Shown here piece after piece: positions 38,827-48,797 of a stretch of DNA of 64,000 nucleotides. The position numbers and the translations under genes were made by a program. The first letter of the stretch is position 1. Each line of letters starts with the position of its first letter. A model generated the notes under the pieces. It was not told where the DNA came from. It saw only the letters and a list, made by a program, of their open reading frames with translations, and did no database searches. Source of the stretch: Lepidostoma basale (taxonomy: Eukaryota; Arthropoda; Insecta; Trichoptera; Lepidostomatidae); assembly GCA_022606425.2 (NCBI GenBank), contig JAHDVF020000255.1:1-64000 (forward strand), written 5' to 3'.

Positions 38827-41800
38827 CTGTAAAACAAACATCATTCTGATTCATAATAATTTTTAAATACATAAATATTCATGAGAATTTGCACAGATAC
38901 AGTTCTGTTGGTTAATTTTTTTATTGCCAGTAACAAAAAATTGTTACGCTTTGGAGTAGGTACATTTGAAATGAAAAAAATAAAATCAAAAGAAGAAAAC
39001 AGTTACATATGTATTAGGTAATGGAAATATGCCAACCCTATTAAAATGATTGTATATAATACATAATTTAAAATACAGTATTATATTTGAACCCTTAGAA
39101 TTCTGAATAACAGAATATCCAAAAAAACACGTTGAAATGCTAACCATAAATGTTGCCTAAAAGATAACAAATTGAAATATTTGATGTGCATAGAGTAGTG
39201 AATCTTACTTGCATGATCATACGAACAAACAAGAGAAAAAGTGATAGCGCACATCTGGTAGACAGTCTGGAGCTCCATCTCTTTGTACAATGATGTATGT
39301 ATTTTATTTTTTTCAAATTAAATGATTGATTAAAGCATTTCTTGGCTGAGGGTTCATCAATTATATTAAGATTAAGATTGACTTACTTTTTGCTTCTTTA
39401 CAGTGATTAACAACTTGGAATCCTTTTGTAAATGTTGCTGCTTTGACTTCTTGGCTTGATTTTCCTGTTTAATTTCCTGTAAGAATTTTCCCATATATAT
39501 TATAAGTTACTAAAATTATATTACAAAGGGTAAATGATATTGAAAAAGTGTATATATCTGGGCGTGGACTTGTGTGGGTCAAGAATATAAGGCTGCGGTC
39601 ATCACAAGATGAACCATGACATGAATATCAGCAGCAAAGTAAAGATTTATTAGATTGTGTGCAAGCGATCATGTGGGATTGAATGCAGGGTGGACACAAT
39701 TACTAAAAACGCGCTCAAAGTGTCAAATGAAAACACACAACATATCTGAGAAGATATAGAAAAAGGAAATAAAGGATTAGGGAAATATGCGAGGTCGAAG
39801 ATTTCATTAGGTGGAGAAGATATTGGTATGCACCGTGAGAAGAATGGATTCATCCAGACTCTCTCTCATTGAATTGTATGGCCAATCCCAAGACAACCAC
39901 TAAAAATATGGATCGACAGCTGGAAAAGAACTTCACAGGAGGCCATTCCCTCTTAACTCGATGGCTGCCACAATGGCGAAGTGCTCGTATTGCCAGAGAC
40001 GAGATATCTCGGACGAACATTTGATGACGTATTCTTCCGCCGTATTGACAATTTGGCAGAAACGCAGATATCTGTTTTAGTTATCCCGAAATATTTTATC
40101 AATTTTCCAAATACTTTTAACCGATATATCGGTAAATTTCGAAAACTATTTGACAATGAAAATTTTAAACTGGTTTGACTTCAAGAATAAACTAAAACAA
40201 TCGATGCGGGATATAATATTTCGTAAGGAAATTATAATTTCTTTCTAACACAGCAAAAAAAAATTTTTTAGACAAGTTTTATTTTGACAAAAAATATTTG
40301 GCCTGATAAGCACTGCGGCGTGATTTATTTATGGCTATGAAAAAGTTAAGAAACAGGTAACAAGGTGTAGACCTACAAGAAGAAGAAGAAAAGAAAACTA
40401 AAATAAATTGAAATATGTGTGTGCTTACAACATCCTTATTGATAATGTAGAGGCCGCAGTCATCGTTGAGGAGGATGAGATTATGTCTAGTGGGGTGCAC
40501 CTCCAAGGAAGTGACAGGAAACAGTCTCGAGGTCCAGCGTGGCCCGAGCCCCGTGTCCTCGTTGCCGATGCGGACGCTGAAATCCGTGAACTTGGTCTGC
40601 TTCATATCATACTCCACAATCTGAAGAAAAAATAAATAATACATCAATCATTTTGGATTTCAGAATCTTTTAAAATAAAAATATAAATATTCACAATGGT
40701 ACTGAAATATGTAAAACTGAAAAATCATTCATGGTAAATAAAATTAAGAAAGGGTCACTAAGATGGTTTGGATAGATGGAACGATTGGATGAGGGAAGAA
40801 TGGTTAAAAAGATATATACAAGTAGTGTAAATGGAAAAAGAAGCCGAGGAAGGCCAAGGAAGACATGGCATGATCAAATTAATCAATTACTGAAAGACGG
40901 CCATGTTCGAAGTAGGAACAATCGACGAGAATGCATGTCACGATGTGTGTATGTAGAAGAGGCGCGAGATTTAATAACTTTGGAGGAACACTTTCAACTG
41001 TTGATGAAGCAAATCAGAATATGGAATACTAAATTTTCGAATGAAGCATTCACTTTGTAATTAGACATTTAAAAAAATTATATTATTTGTATTTAAAATA
41101 AAATAAAAACACTGTACTTTGTTTTTCACCACTATGCAGTTATTTCAATTGCCGACTAGTTTGGCTTGTACCCAAGCTTCCTCAGGGCTTCGTAATAACA
41201 GCTAATTTAACAGTGTTATTACGAAGCCTACTGTTATTACCCACTGAAATATATCCAAAGCTGTATGACCCAGAGCATGAGAAACAAACCACCGACCTTC
41301 TGATCCGCATAAGCCACAATGACGTAAGTCCCGCTGGGGTCCACAGTGAGAGCCGTGGGAGGGGACGGACGGCGCGGCAGGCGGGCGAGGACCACCGGGA
41401 GCGGGGCGTCAGGCCCCAGCCCAATCTTCCATACACCGATGTTGCTGGCGGCATCCGCAAGCACTAGGTGATAGTGCTTAGATGACACCTCCGATGTGTA
41501 AAGATGGAGCAGTTTTTTCTCTTTTAATACTAAAAAATAAAAAGGTACCTTCTAATCAAGATGTATAAATAAAAATGTGAGCAAACAAACTATTATACAC
41601 TGCCATGGTTTTACTTTTGTTTTTGTAAACTAATTTAAACGTAAATGTGAGCTTTGTTCCAAATCAAATCTTCAAAGAAGAATTAATGAATATAATATAT
41701 ATTAATACAGTTTTTATTTGTTTTTACACCACTTGATTTTTTAACAACCAACCGGTTTCGCTCCCGCCGTATTTTGTCAGGGTTATGAAAGACACTAAAT

Positions 41801-44800
41801 ATAAAATCAGAGAACAATACATTATATAAAAATATAAAATGGAGGGGAGAGGAAAGGGATAAGAGAAAATGTGCACGAGGTCAATTAGTATGGTAGAATG
41901 GTGAGTCATGAGCAATAGGAAAATAACAATGAAGAATTAATGTGTTATCTTTGCTCACTCTTGTGATGAAAAATTCATTAAATAATTATAATTGTCATAA
42001 TAAATCATACAATACTTTTTTTTTATATAAACTTAAGGCGTTAACTCTGTGGGATTTCATAATGAAGAATTATTAATGAGTTAAAGCACTGTTCTTTCTA
42101 CTTTTGAGTTTATTTTTCTCCGCATGTTTTGAAAGTTTTACACCTTTTACATTGGGAGAATGATATCTTCCTTCTACATCGTTCTCCCAATGATGAAGGT
42201 GCAAAACATTTAATAATGCCTTAGAAAGGCGAAACATGTCATTCCCATAAACTATAATAAAACTGCACTCCCCGTTGCTATACCCCATATAAATAAATAA
42301 AAAATATTCCTGGAATCGATTACTGCCCAAAATGTGTTTTTGATTGATTCCAGACCCTAGCAGCTATATGGATGGGGAAAACCGAATAAGGCGATGCCAA
42401 CCTTACGGACCAAGAACATGTAATATTTAAATTCAGTAATAATTATAACAAAATTACCATTTTTTCAAACATTATATATGAATATGTAAGAGATAATAAA
42501 AATTAAAACCCATTGTATTGAATACGAACCTCCAAGAATACCTGTAATACCAATAGTTAAATTCAGAAAATTTTACATAAATATTTGAAGATTATTTTTG
42601 TATAGAATCATGTTTACCACCCCTGATCGGTATGTATATAAAGGACTAAGTTTACAATAGTGTTACCAGTCTGTCGAAGCCAGCGAAACCGGTCGCTGTC
42701 TAATTAAATACAAAAGTGGAAATTGTTTTATTTAATTATTATTTAAAATGAACTTCCATCAAGAGATTTCAGTAAAATCATTTGATTATATAATAAAACT
42801 TTTGTATAAATTATTTAATATCGAGTTTTACATCATCTTTCAAGAAACAATAAATAAGTTGAAAAAACTTTGAAACACATTGAGAAAAATAAACTCAAAA
42901 ATAGAAATAACCATGTTTTAATTCATAAGTAAAAATATTTTTATAGACTTGAATACAGAATGCCTATCAAATCAAAACTATTAAATTAATAATCAAAGAA
43001 TTTTGGATACATCTCATATTAATTTACAAACAAAAGGGAGTTTTTCAATATAAAAGTCCGATGATAAAAAACATAAATTATATAGACATATATTGAATTT
43101 ATTTTAAAATTTAATCTCAAATTTTAAAAGCACATTCATTTACCTTTATGAGTATCGATTGTGTGTCCCGCGGTAACAGCCCCATCCGAGTGTATGTGGA
43201 GGATCCTCACACTGCAGTCGGCGGAGGAGATCAGCAGAGATTTGGAGTCGGGTGAGAAGGCCATGCGCTGACAAGGGACACACTCCTCGGGAAGGGGGAC
43301 CACTTTGCTCAATGTAGGATTCTCTTCATCCTGGTATTAGAAGGGAGTAGACATAACGACTTAGAGATGGTGTTCCAAAATTATTATCTTTTAGGATGAT
43401 AGAAATAGAAGGTACTAAAGACACGGTTATTCATGACTCAAGAATATAAATGAAATCTAAAATAGATTTTTTAAATAAATAAAAAATTATATTATGAACA
43501 CTGCGGGGGGGTTTGAATGGATGGTTACAGCCGTGGGGAGACATGATGAATATGCATCCTAAATAAAATTAAGAAAGGGTCATCAAGATGGTTTGGACAT
43601 ATGGAACGAATGGATGAGGGAAGAATGGTTAAAATATATATATATACAAATAGTGTGAATGTAAAAAAAAAGTCGAGGAAGGCCAAGAAAAACACGGCAT
43701 GACCAAATTAATCAAATACTAAAAGCGGCCATGTTTAGAGTAGGAAAAATCGATGACCGTGCGTGTCACGGTGTGTGAATGTAGAAGAAGAGCGAGTTAT
43801 GTCAGAATAGAACAGTTTGGCGGTCCATCCTCTCTGCCCACCCCTCCGGAGAAACGGTGTGATGGTTAGTTAGTTAGTTAGTCGACATTCTCAACCTACG
43901 TTTAGGAGATCGTTGCCATCAGGTTTACCTGAAGACGAAGACTTCAACAATCTTCGAAACGTCGGTCAAGAAATTCTAGTTTCACAGATTTTCCTAAGAT
44001 CCTAAAACAACTTTCAATCAATTTATACAATATATTTTTTAAAGCGGGAGATGCCTATTGGTGGCGATGAGGTTCGCAACCCATCACACCGCGTCTCCCG
44101 CGGGGCGAAAAGAGAAGGATGGAGTGCCGCATCGGTTAAAGTGTGACAGTCCATTCTTTCTGCCTACCCTTTCGGGGAGACGGCGTGATGGTTAGTTAGT
44201 TAGTTAGTTATATTTAAAAAAAAAACACTATACCTCTGTAAATTTGAAAATTTTAAAGTGTGAATCCGTTGAATAAGCGATCCATCGTGAATTAGGAGCA
44301 AGGGCGCAGCAGACTACCGGGGAGGGACCGGGTATCGTGAGCCGCAGCAGCAATCGGGCCCCATTTGCCAGGCGTAGCCTCCGGGGCCGTGCGGCTGCTG
44401 TCGCCCGGCTATCCACTCTCTCCAGGTAGGTCTCCCGCTCCCCGTTGCAACGGCCGTTGGTTAACTTATTGTTACCACCATTTTCCAATATACTATCCTC
44501 CACATTGGCATCATAAGCAGTGTTGTGGCCCTGCTCATTGGACATTGCAGAACCGAGACGCCAGATGTCTATGCTATTTGCATACCTAATGGACAAATCA
44601 AAATATTAAAAAAATTCCTGTATAAATTGCCTTACAAAGGTTAATTACTTAAAATAAATATCAAAAACCATTTTATGAAATTATTTACGACTATGGAGAA
44701 AGAACATTCTAAGTTAATTGATTATTTCAATTAAATTCATATTTATGAAAAATAAAAATATACATGAAAAATAAACCATTCTTAATTTTAAGGTGTTAAT

Positions 44801-47800
44801 ACTGTGGAATTCCATAATGACGACTTTTTATGAATTAAAACACTTTTTTTTTATCCACTTTTGAATTTATTTTTCTCAATGTGTTTCGAAGGCATACCTC
44901 CACCATCGGGTGAATGATATAAACACTCGATGATGAAGGTGTAAGCCTTCGAAACTTGTCGAGAAAAATAAACTCAAAAGTGGAAAAAAGTGTTTTAATT
45001 CTAAACAATTCATCATAAACCATTTTATATCGTTCTTCTCATTAATTCAAAGCCATATAAAAGGCGCATACGGCGACTTCGCAATCAATACAATTAAAAC
45101 TCCTCACTTATATTAAACTAAACTTATAATTTTAAATAGAAAATATTTAACATAATCAATATTATCAAAAAGCTTACGACATAATTTTTAATTTACAACA
45201 TATTTATTTTCTTGATAACTTATTATAATTTTTTTGTTTGTTCTGTTGAGTAGTTCTTTACATAATTACAGGAAGAGCCAAATCGATATAAAGGGTATAG
45301 CTATTATATTGATTCTCATGACATGTGATAGGTAGCTAATCTATCACCACTATTGTCATGTGAATTATATACCAGACCAAAGGTAGTGTGAGAATCACAC
45401 CTTCCGTGTGACAGTCATAGCTGTTACCAAAAAGGTTGTCGAATTTTCAAAGGCCAATAATTACTTGATTGAAAAAATGTATTTGTCAGTGTATTAACAA
45501 TAATTGTATAGTCGCAATGAAGATTGACTGACCTTAAGCAGACGAGGCGAGAGTGGGGGCTGAATGAGACAGCCGTGCTGGCCTGCTGCGGGTACTTCAC
45601 CAGCACCTTGGGCGGGTAACTGCTCTCCGCCAGGTAGCCATCCACACCTCCAGAGAACAGCTTATTATCATGCAGAACAAGTGCTCTGAAAACAAAATCC
45701 AATATTCATTGTTCATCGCAAACCGTGCATCTAAAAACTATCTTGTAAATAAATCAAAACTATTAGTCACACTGAAAGAATCCTTCTTGTTAAATATTGT
45801 GATGTTTGTTTTTAATTATAATTAACATCTTTTACTTCATATTATTCTAGAGAAATAATCTGTTTTTGAACAACTCTTAGGAAGTGGAACACCAGCTATC
45901 TTTCCATCTTTTTGGTGGTTTTCTTGGCAGGCGATATCCCATGGGTATATTGTGGGCAACCACATGGGGATTTCTTGCATCGCCCATTCTTTCTATGTGG
46001 TCTCTCCAGTACCGCTGTCTTTTCCTGGACCATCTCAAGATATCTTCCTCTTATTTCTGAGAGTCCTACCTGATAAAGTTCGCAAAACTCTCACCTCAGC
46101 GTCATGAAGAAGGAAAAAAGAAGGTCCTAACTGCGTCAGCTATAATTTCTATACCATATGTCATAAAGAGCCTGTCACAGGTTTTGTGATATGTATCTAT
46201 AACATGTGCTTGTTCTTCCGTATTATGTCCTTTAAGCAGCCGGATAACTTAAGGTTTAGATTGACACAAAAATATCTAATATTCAGTTTACAAAAATTTG
46301 AAACCAAGAGAAATGCGAGTTGTAATACCTGACATCGTGTGTGTGTATATTCCTCTGGATGCTCTTGACCCACTTGTTAACGTGTCCCGTGTTCTTGTGT
46401 TTGACCACTACCCTGACAAGGCTCACCACCGCCGGGTCCACCCCGGCGCAGTAGAGGGACTGCTCGTCCTCCGCCAGGCACAAGGAGAGGATGTCACGAG
46501 CATGTGTGCTGGCAGACTCCAGCTGCTCTCCCAAGCGCCCGTCCCAGAATGTGAGCCGGCCCCTGAAAATTAAATATTTATTTTCATATTGTAAAAGGTT
46601 AACAAAAAAAAAAACTAATTTGTTTCCCTTTATTGGAGGTTAGGGCGTTACGACTGTGGATTTCCATTGGCAATTTGGAAGAAGAATTTGTAACACCTCT
46701 TTATGAACTCTTTTTACAAAATATTTTTGTCAGTAAAAATATTTAATAAAAAAAAGTAAAAATATTTAATGTCAGTAAAAATATTTAATAAAAAAAAACA
46801 GTTACAAATTCTCAGTCAAATTTTATTTGTTTAGTAGACAATTCATATTGTTCAATGTGTATTTTATGTTTTAACAAAGAAGAAGCATGTGTCTATAAAA
46901 CGTTGTGATGCGCCATAATGCAACTGCACTAGTTACAATGACTCTCAAGTCATAGTCAATTTTGGGTAGACCTGACATGACACCGGGAGAAAAAAATTAT
47001 GTATTTTATATGTATACAAAAATAATGGGTAGCTCTACCTCGAATCGCCAGATATGATGGTCAAGTCTGAAGTGACAGCAAGGCACCACACAATAGTTTC
47101 TTTATTTCGTTCAGCACGCCCAGTTCCCATCCGGTGCAACGCTTGCCCGTTGCTAACATTCCATATCCTAATTGTCTCTATTGAACCTGAATATTTAGAA
47201 AAAGAAAATATACATTTTACATTTCCCTTTCTTAAAAAGGAATAAGTCACCATAAACTTAGTAAAAGTGTTAATTGAAAAAATCATTGATTAGTAAGGTC
47301 TGCTGAGGCACTGTATCCTATACAAAACTAACCAACTGACCATCACACTGTTTCTCCGGAGGAGTAGACAGAGAGAATGGACAGTCACACTGCTCTATTT
47401 TGACATACCTCTCAAGAATTCTATACATTCACACGTCATAACATGCACGCACGTTAATTTTTCTGACTCGAATATGGCTCTCCATAAGTAATTGATTAAT
47501 TTGGTCATTTCAAGTTGTCTTCAGCCTTCCTCAGCTTCTCTTTTCGTTCACACTGATTGCGTAATTTTTTTTTACTATTTTTCTCTCATTTATTCGTACC
47601 ATATGCCTAAACCATATAAGTTATCCTTGTATCCTATACAGATATATCCAAATGTATGTAATTAAAATGTCCAGCATTACCTGTTACTAATATTTCTCCA
47701 CTGGGATCAAACTTGCAGCATAGTATCCTGCCTTCCTGCTTATCAAACAGCCGCTCAAAGTTGATGGCTTCCTCTTCCAATGTGTATAAATTCAAATATC

Positions 47801-48360
47801 CCTGTTCTGTTCCGACGGCCATCTTGTTTGATGCGCTAGTGACATCTATGCACCAAGCGGCCTGGCCCGTCACTATTAACGACTGTTTGGGAGTTAATGT
47901 TTGAAGGTCCCACTCCACCACTGCTCCGCTGAGTCCGGTAGAAAATAATCTATCTTTTACCCAACACATGGCTTCTACGGAGCCTGAAGGGGTCCCGGCG
48001 ATGACACAAGTCATATAAGGAATACCGCTTAGATTCCATAATTCTATTGAGGCATCGTTTCTAAAAATACAGAAATTTTTATATTATTAAATATTTATAT
48101 GCACAATTAACTAAAATAAATATCATGGGGTGTCCATGAATAATGATTTTTTTTAAGATGGTATATGAAACTGAACTAAAATAGTAATCAAATTAATGGC
48201 GAACATAAAATGTATAATAATTATCATAAATAAAAATCTTCAAGATGTGAGTTACTAACCTAGAAACTGCAAGAGTTTTACTTTGTCGTTCTAAAACCAT
48301 ACAATGTATAGCTTTAGGCTCCAAGTTGAAAAAACGAATATTATGAAATTTGCACGTCAT
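38707..48360 (-). CDS. UTP4: UTP4 (Cirhin) gene model, complete
   Basis: WD40 beta-propeller protein of the U3 snoRNP / small-subunit processome (t-UTP subcomplex), acting in the nucleolus in rDNA transcription and 18S pre-rRNA maturation (family knowledge). Eleven coding exons (101, 380, 148, 234, 153, 352, 187, 224, 192, 90 and 120 nt) join with no frame error to 2181 nt, giving 726 residues against about 686 in human. The start MTCKFHNIRFFNLEPKAIHC matches the Cirhin N-terminus (human has VHRVRFFNYVPSGIRC), and the C-terminus ends PPAYVKNRFGAM, like human PPIKKKKFGT. Extra length comes mainly from a low-complexity Asn/Glu/Gly insert in exon 6. The Drosophila counterpart is l(3)72Dn, as I recall. 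All introns are GT-AG. Confidence 0.94.
39387..39476 (-). CDS. UTP4: UTP4 exon 10
   Basis: Reads EIKQENQAKKSKQQHLQKDS, KLLITVKKQK, a lysine/glutamine-rich linker before the C-terminal block. In phase and flanked by AG acceptor and GT donor. Confidence 0.87.
39545..39965 (+). mobile_element. RTE-like family D fragment
   Basis: Degraded plus copy (IREICEVEDFIRWRRYWYAP, RMDSSRLSLIELYGQSQDNH) in UTP4 intron 9. Confidence 0.65.
39966..40345 (-). repeat. 400-bp dispersed repeat, copy 2
   Basis: Inverse of 16027-16440. Both retain TCGATGCGGGATATAATATT-like and CACGC...TTTATTTATGGCTATG ends. Confidence 0.7.
40429..40620 (-). CDS. UTP4: UTP4 exon 9
   Basis: Reads IVEYDMKQTKFTDFSVRIGN, then RLFPVTSLEVHPTRHNLILL, NDDCGLYIINKDV, matching human VFEYSIPDKQYTDWSR and SFHPKRPMHILLHDAYMFCI. 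Phase 0 at both ends. Confidence 0.93.
40741..40975 (+). mobile_element. RTE family A 3' end
   Basis: Open frame MERLDEGRMVKKIYTSSVNG, KRSRGRPRKTWHDQINQLLK, DGHVRSRNNRRECMSRCVYV. Lacks the GTTA tail. In UTP4 intron 8. Confidence 0.82.
41095..41225 (-). repeat. Hammerhead-like repeat family F (CTAG type)
   Basis: Minus strand: GTTATTACGAA, the core (see 41151-41188), then GAAATAAC...GTGGTGAAAAACAAAGTACA, GTGTTTTTATTTTATT. Same 3' module as the other families. Confidence 0.65.
41151..41188 (-). ncRNA. Candidate hammerhead motif, family F
   Basis: Minus: GCC, CTGAGGA (41185-41179), A, strong hairpin GCTTG-GGTA-CAAGC, CAAA, CTAG, TC, GGC. Fits the consensus at every position except GAAA to CAAA. 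GCC/GGC would be stem I. Confidence 0.45.
41297..41520 (-). CDS. UTP4: UTP4 exon 8
   Basis: Reads KKLLHLYTSEVSSKHYHLVL, ADAASNIGVWKIGLG, then a Pro/Arg-rich turn and ALTVDPSGTYVIVAYADQK (human AIAPNTNNLVIAHSDQQ). GC-rich. Confidence 0.92.
41705..41800 (-). repeat. Hammerhead-like repeat family E (AACC/GGTT arms)
   Basis: Minus: ATAACC-CTGACAA...GAAA-CCGG-TT-GGTTGTT, then AATCAAGTGGTGTAAAAACA. Stem I candidates AACC/GGTT replace the GCC/GGC of the 2615 copies, a compensated change. 23940 is a relative. Confidence 0.65.
42085..42290. repeat. Composite foldback: family B joined to family A
   Basis: Left: family B on the minus strand (TTCTCC...CATG-C-GGAGAA arms pair over 6 bp). Right: AATGATGAAGGTGCAAAACA switches abruptly into TAATAATGCCTTAGAAAGGC, GAAACATGTC (GAAA 42231-42234). 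A recombinant between two families. Confidence 0.7.
42668..42780 (+). repeat. Hammerhead-like repeat family C
   Basis: CTGTCGA (42671-42677), AGCCAGC, GAAA (42685-42688), CCGG, TC, GCTGTC, then ACAAAAGTGGAAATTGTTTT, ATTTAATTATT. Matches the 29930 palindrome. Confidence 0.68.
42845..42930 (+). repeat. Family B 3' part
   Basis: TTTGAAACACATTGAGAAAA, ATAAACTCAAAAATAGAAAT, CATGTTTTAATTCATA: the 3' module of family B without its 5' half. Confidence 0.6.
43144..43330 (-). CDS. UTP4: UTP4 exon 7
   Basis: Reads DEENPTLSKVVPLPEECVPC then QRMAFSPDSKSLLISSADCS, VRILHIHSDG. A WD blade with typical FSPDSKSLLIS spacing. Confidence 0.92.
43560..43885 (+). mobile_element. RTE family A 3' end with GTTA tail
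   Basis: SSRWFGHMERMDEGRMVK, then SRKAKKNTA-like decay, ending ACGGTGTGATGGTTAGTTAG TTAGTTAG. In UTP4 intron 6. Confidence 0.85.
43895..44000 (+). repeat. Hammerhead-like repeat family H
   Basis: CTGAAGA (43929-43935), 6-bp hairpin CGAAGA/TCTTCG, AAAC, GTCGGTC. Followed by TTCTAGTTTCACAG. The AGGTTTACCTGAAG start is itself palindromic. Confidence 0.55.
44040..44212 (+). mobile_element. GC-rich module joined to an RTE family A tail
   Basis: GCGGGAGATGCCTATTGGTG...GTCTCCCGCGGGG then GTGACAGTCCATTCTTTCTG...ACGGCGTGATGGTTAGTTAG. Inverse of 13720-13885, so this chimera transposed as a unit or is the subfamily's own 3' UTR. Confidence 0.65.
44234..44585 (-). CDS. UTP4: UTP4 exon 6
   Basis: Begins YANSIDIWRLGS (human FAHHLELWRLGS), passes through a hydrophilic insert rich in Asn, Glu and Gly, and resumes with VVCCALAPNSRWIAYSTDSH, FKIFKFTE (human SPCGSWIAYSTVSRFFLYRL). 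The insert explains most of the protein's extra length. Confidence 0.92.
44790..45010. repeat. Foldback repeat family B, best copy
   Basis: GTGTTAATACTGTGGAATTC flank, left arm with minus-strand GAAAC, centre TGATATAAACACTCGATG, right arm CTC-GATGATGAAGG-TGTAAG-CCTTC-GAAAC-TTGTC-GAG, then AATAAACTCAAAAGTGGAAA and GTGTTTTAATTC. Confidence 0.8.
44926..44963 (+). ncRNA. Candidate hammerhead motif, family B
   Basis: CTC (44926-44928), GATGATGA, hairpin AAGG/CCTT, GAAA (44951-44954), then CTTGTC and GAG (44961-44963). The first box has drifted from CTGANGA. Weak as a ribozyme, good as a family member. Confidence 0.3.
45235..45302 (-). repeat. Jockey 3' end scrap
   Basis: GTAGTTCTTTACATAATTAC, GCCAAATCGATATAAAGGGT parallels 178-230, the end of the Jockey copy at 185. 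Confidence 0.5.
45312..45432 (-). mobile_element. tRNA-derived SINE (family S), truncated
   Basis: ATTCTCATGACATGTGATAG...CACCTTCCGTGTGACAGTCA; the B box region is deleted. Confidence 0.75.
45533..45685 (-). CDS. UTP4: UTP4 exon 5
   Basis: Reads ALVLHDNKLFSGGVDGYLAE, then QQASTAVSFSPHSRLVCLR. The LFSGGVDGYL block matches the human LISGGTDTHL segment right after HTHDVRAV. Confidence 0.92.
45880..46100 (-). mobile_element. RTE-like family D fragment
   Basis: Minus strand carries RRYWRDHIERMGDARNPHVV, AHNIPMGYRLPRKPPKRWK, as in the 59940 copy. Confidence 0.75.
46329..46562 (-). CDS. UTP4: UTP4 exon 4
   Basis: Reads GRLTFWDGRLGEQLESASTH, ARDILSLCLAEDEQSLYCAG and KWVKSIQRNIHTHDVR. The HTHDVR tail is shared with human UTP4. 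GC content is high relative to the introns. Confidence 0.93.
47039..47186 (-). CDS. UTP4: UTP4 exon 3
   Basis: Reads GSIETIRIWNVSNGQALHRM, then KETIVWCLAVTSDLTIISGD, with a canonical IRIWNV blade end. The donor gtagag follows. Confidence 0.93.
47325..47635 (-). mobile_element. RTE family A 3' end, degraded
   Basis: CTAACCAACTGACCATCACA, GGCAGTC..., followed by the reverse complement of the coding end, between UTP4 exons 2 and 3. Confidence 0.7.
47681..48060 (-). CDS. UTP4: UTP4 exon 2
   Basis: The longest exon. It contains the WD-type blocks NDASIELWNLSG, VEAMCWVKDRLFSTGLSGAV, VEWDLQTL, AAWCIDVTSASNKMAVGTEQ, GYLNLYTLEEEAINFERLFD and KQEGRILCCKFDPSGEILVT. The repeated hydrophobic/Gly spacing indicates two to three propeller blades. 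Confidence 0.94.
48260..48360 (-). CDS. UTP4: UTP4 exon 1
   Basis: Starts at ATG 48360 and reads MTCKFHNIRFFNLEPKAIHC then MVLERQSKTLAVSR, the first propeller blade. The donor is gttagt. No upstream in-frame extension is needed. Confidence 0.93.
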
Positions 48361-48712
48361 TTTTAATTAATAATAAATATCATAACTTATACAGATAATT
48401 TAAAATTCTAATATAAAAGGCAAATTTCTAAACACAACATAAGCACGCGATTGAAGACATGTGTCAACAAAATTGGCCATAGACGACGAACTGTCAAAAT
48501 CACGCGTTTTTTTAAAAATATTTTTTCTATGAGATAAGTAGGTACTCTCGATTGAAATAATTTCGATAGAATCGATGCTAAGGATAAGGACATCCTTAAC
48601 TGTCACTTTCAAAAACTAAATTCGTCGTTTTGGCGGTGCGTCTCGTGTTGTGTTGAGCCTGTGTATTTTTTTTACAAATTATCGTTTTTCAAGTATTTTT
48701 CACACTATTATA
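48361..48712. promoter_or_regulatory. Bidirectional UTP4 / NUP160 promoter region
   Basis: 352 bp separate the UTP4 start (minus) from the NUP160 start (plus). No recognised repeat lies in it, unlike most other gaps of this size here, and no clear TATA box stands out in either direction. It must hold both 5' UTRs and core promoters, so shared control is inferred from spacing alone. Confidence 0.7.
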
Positions 48713-48797
48713 ATGGATAACTTTCGGTTAGGGTTCCGAGAAGTGATTCCTGATCAAACGTTACCCGAAACCTGGAAAGAAATATCTTTAAATACCG
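48713..48797 (+). CDS. NUP160: NUP160 exon 1
   Basis: MDNFRLGFREVIPDQTLPET then WKEISLNTG; donor gtaaga. An in-frame upstream ATG at 48650 would add 21 residues; the start at 48713 is preferred because the residues after it resemble the start of the conserved domain. Confidence 0.85.
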
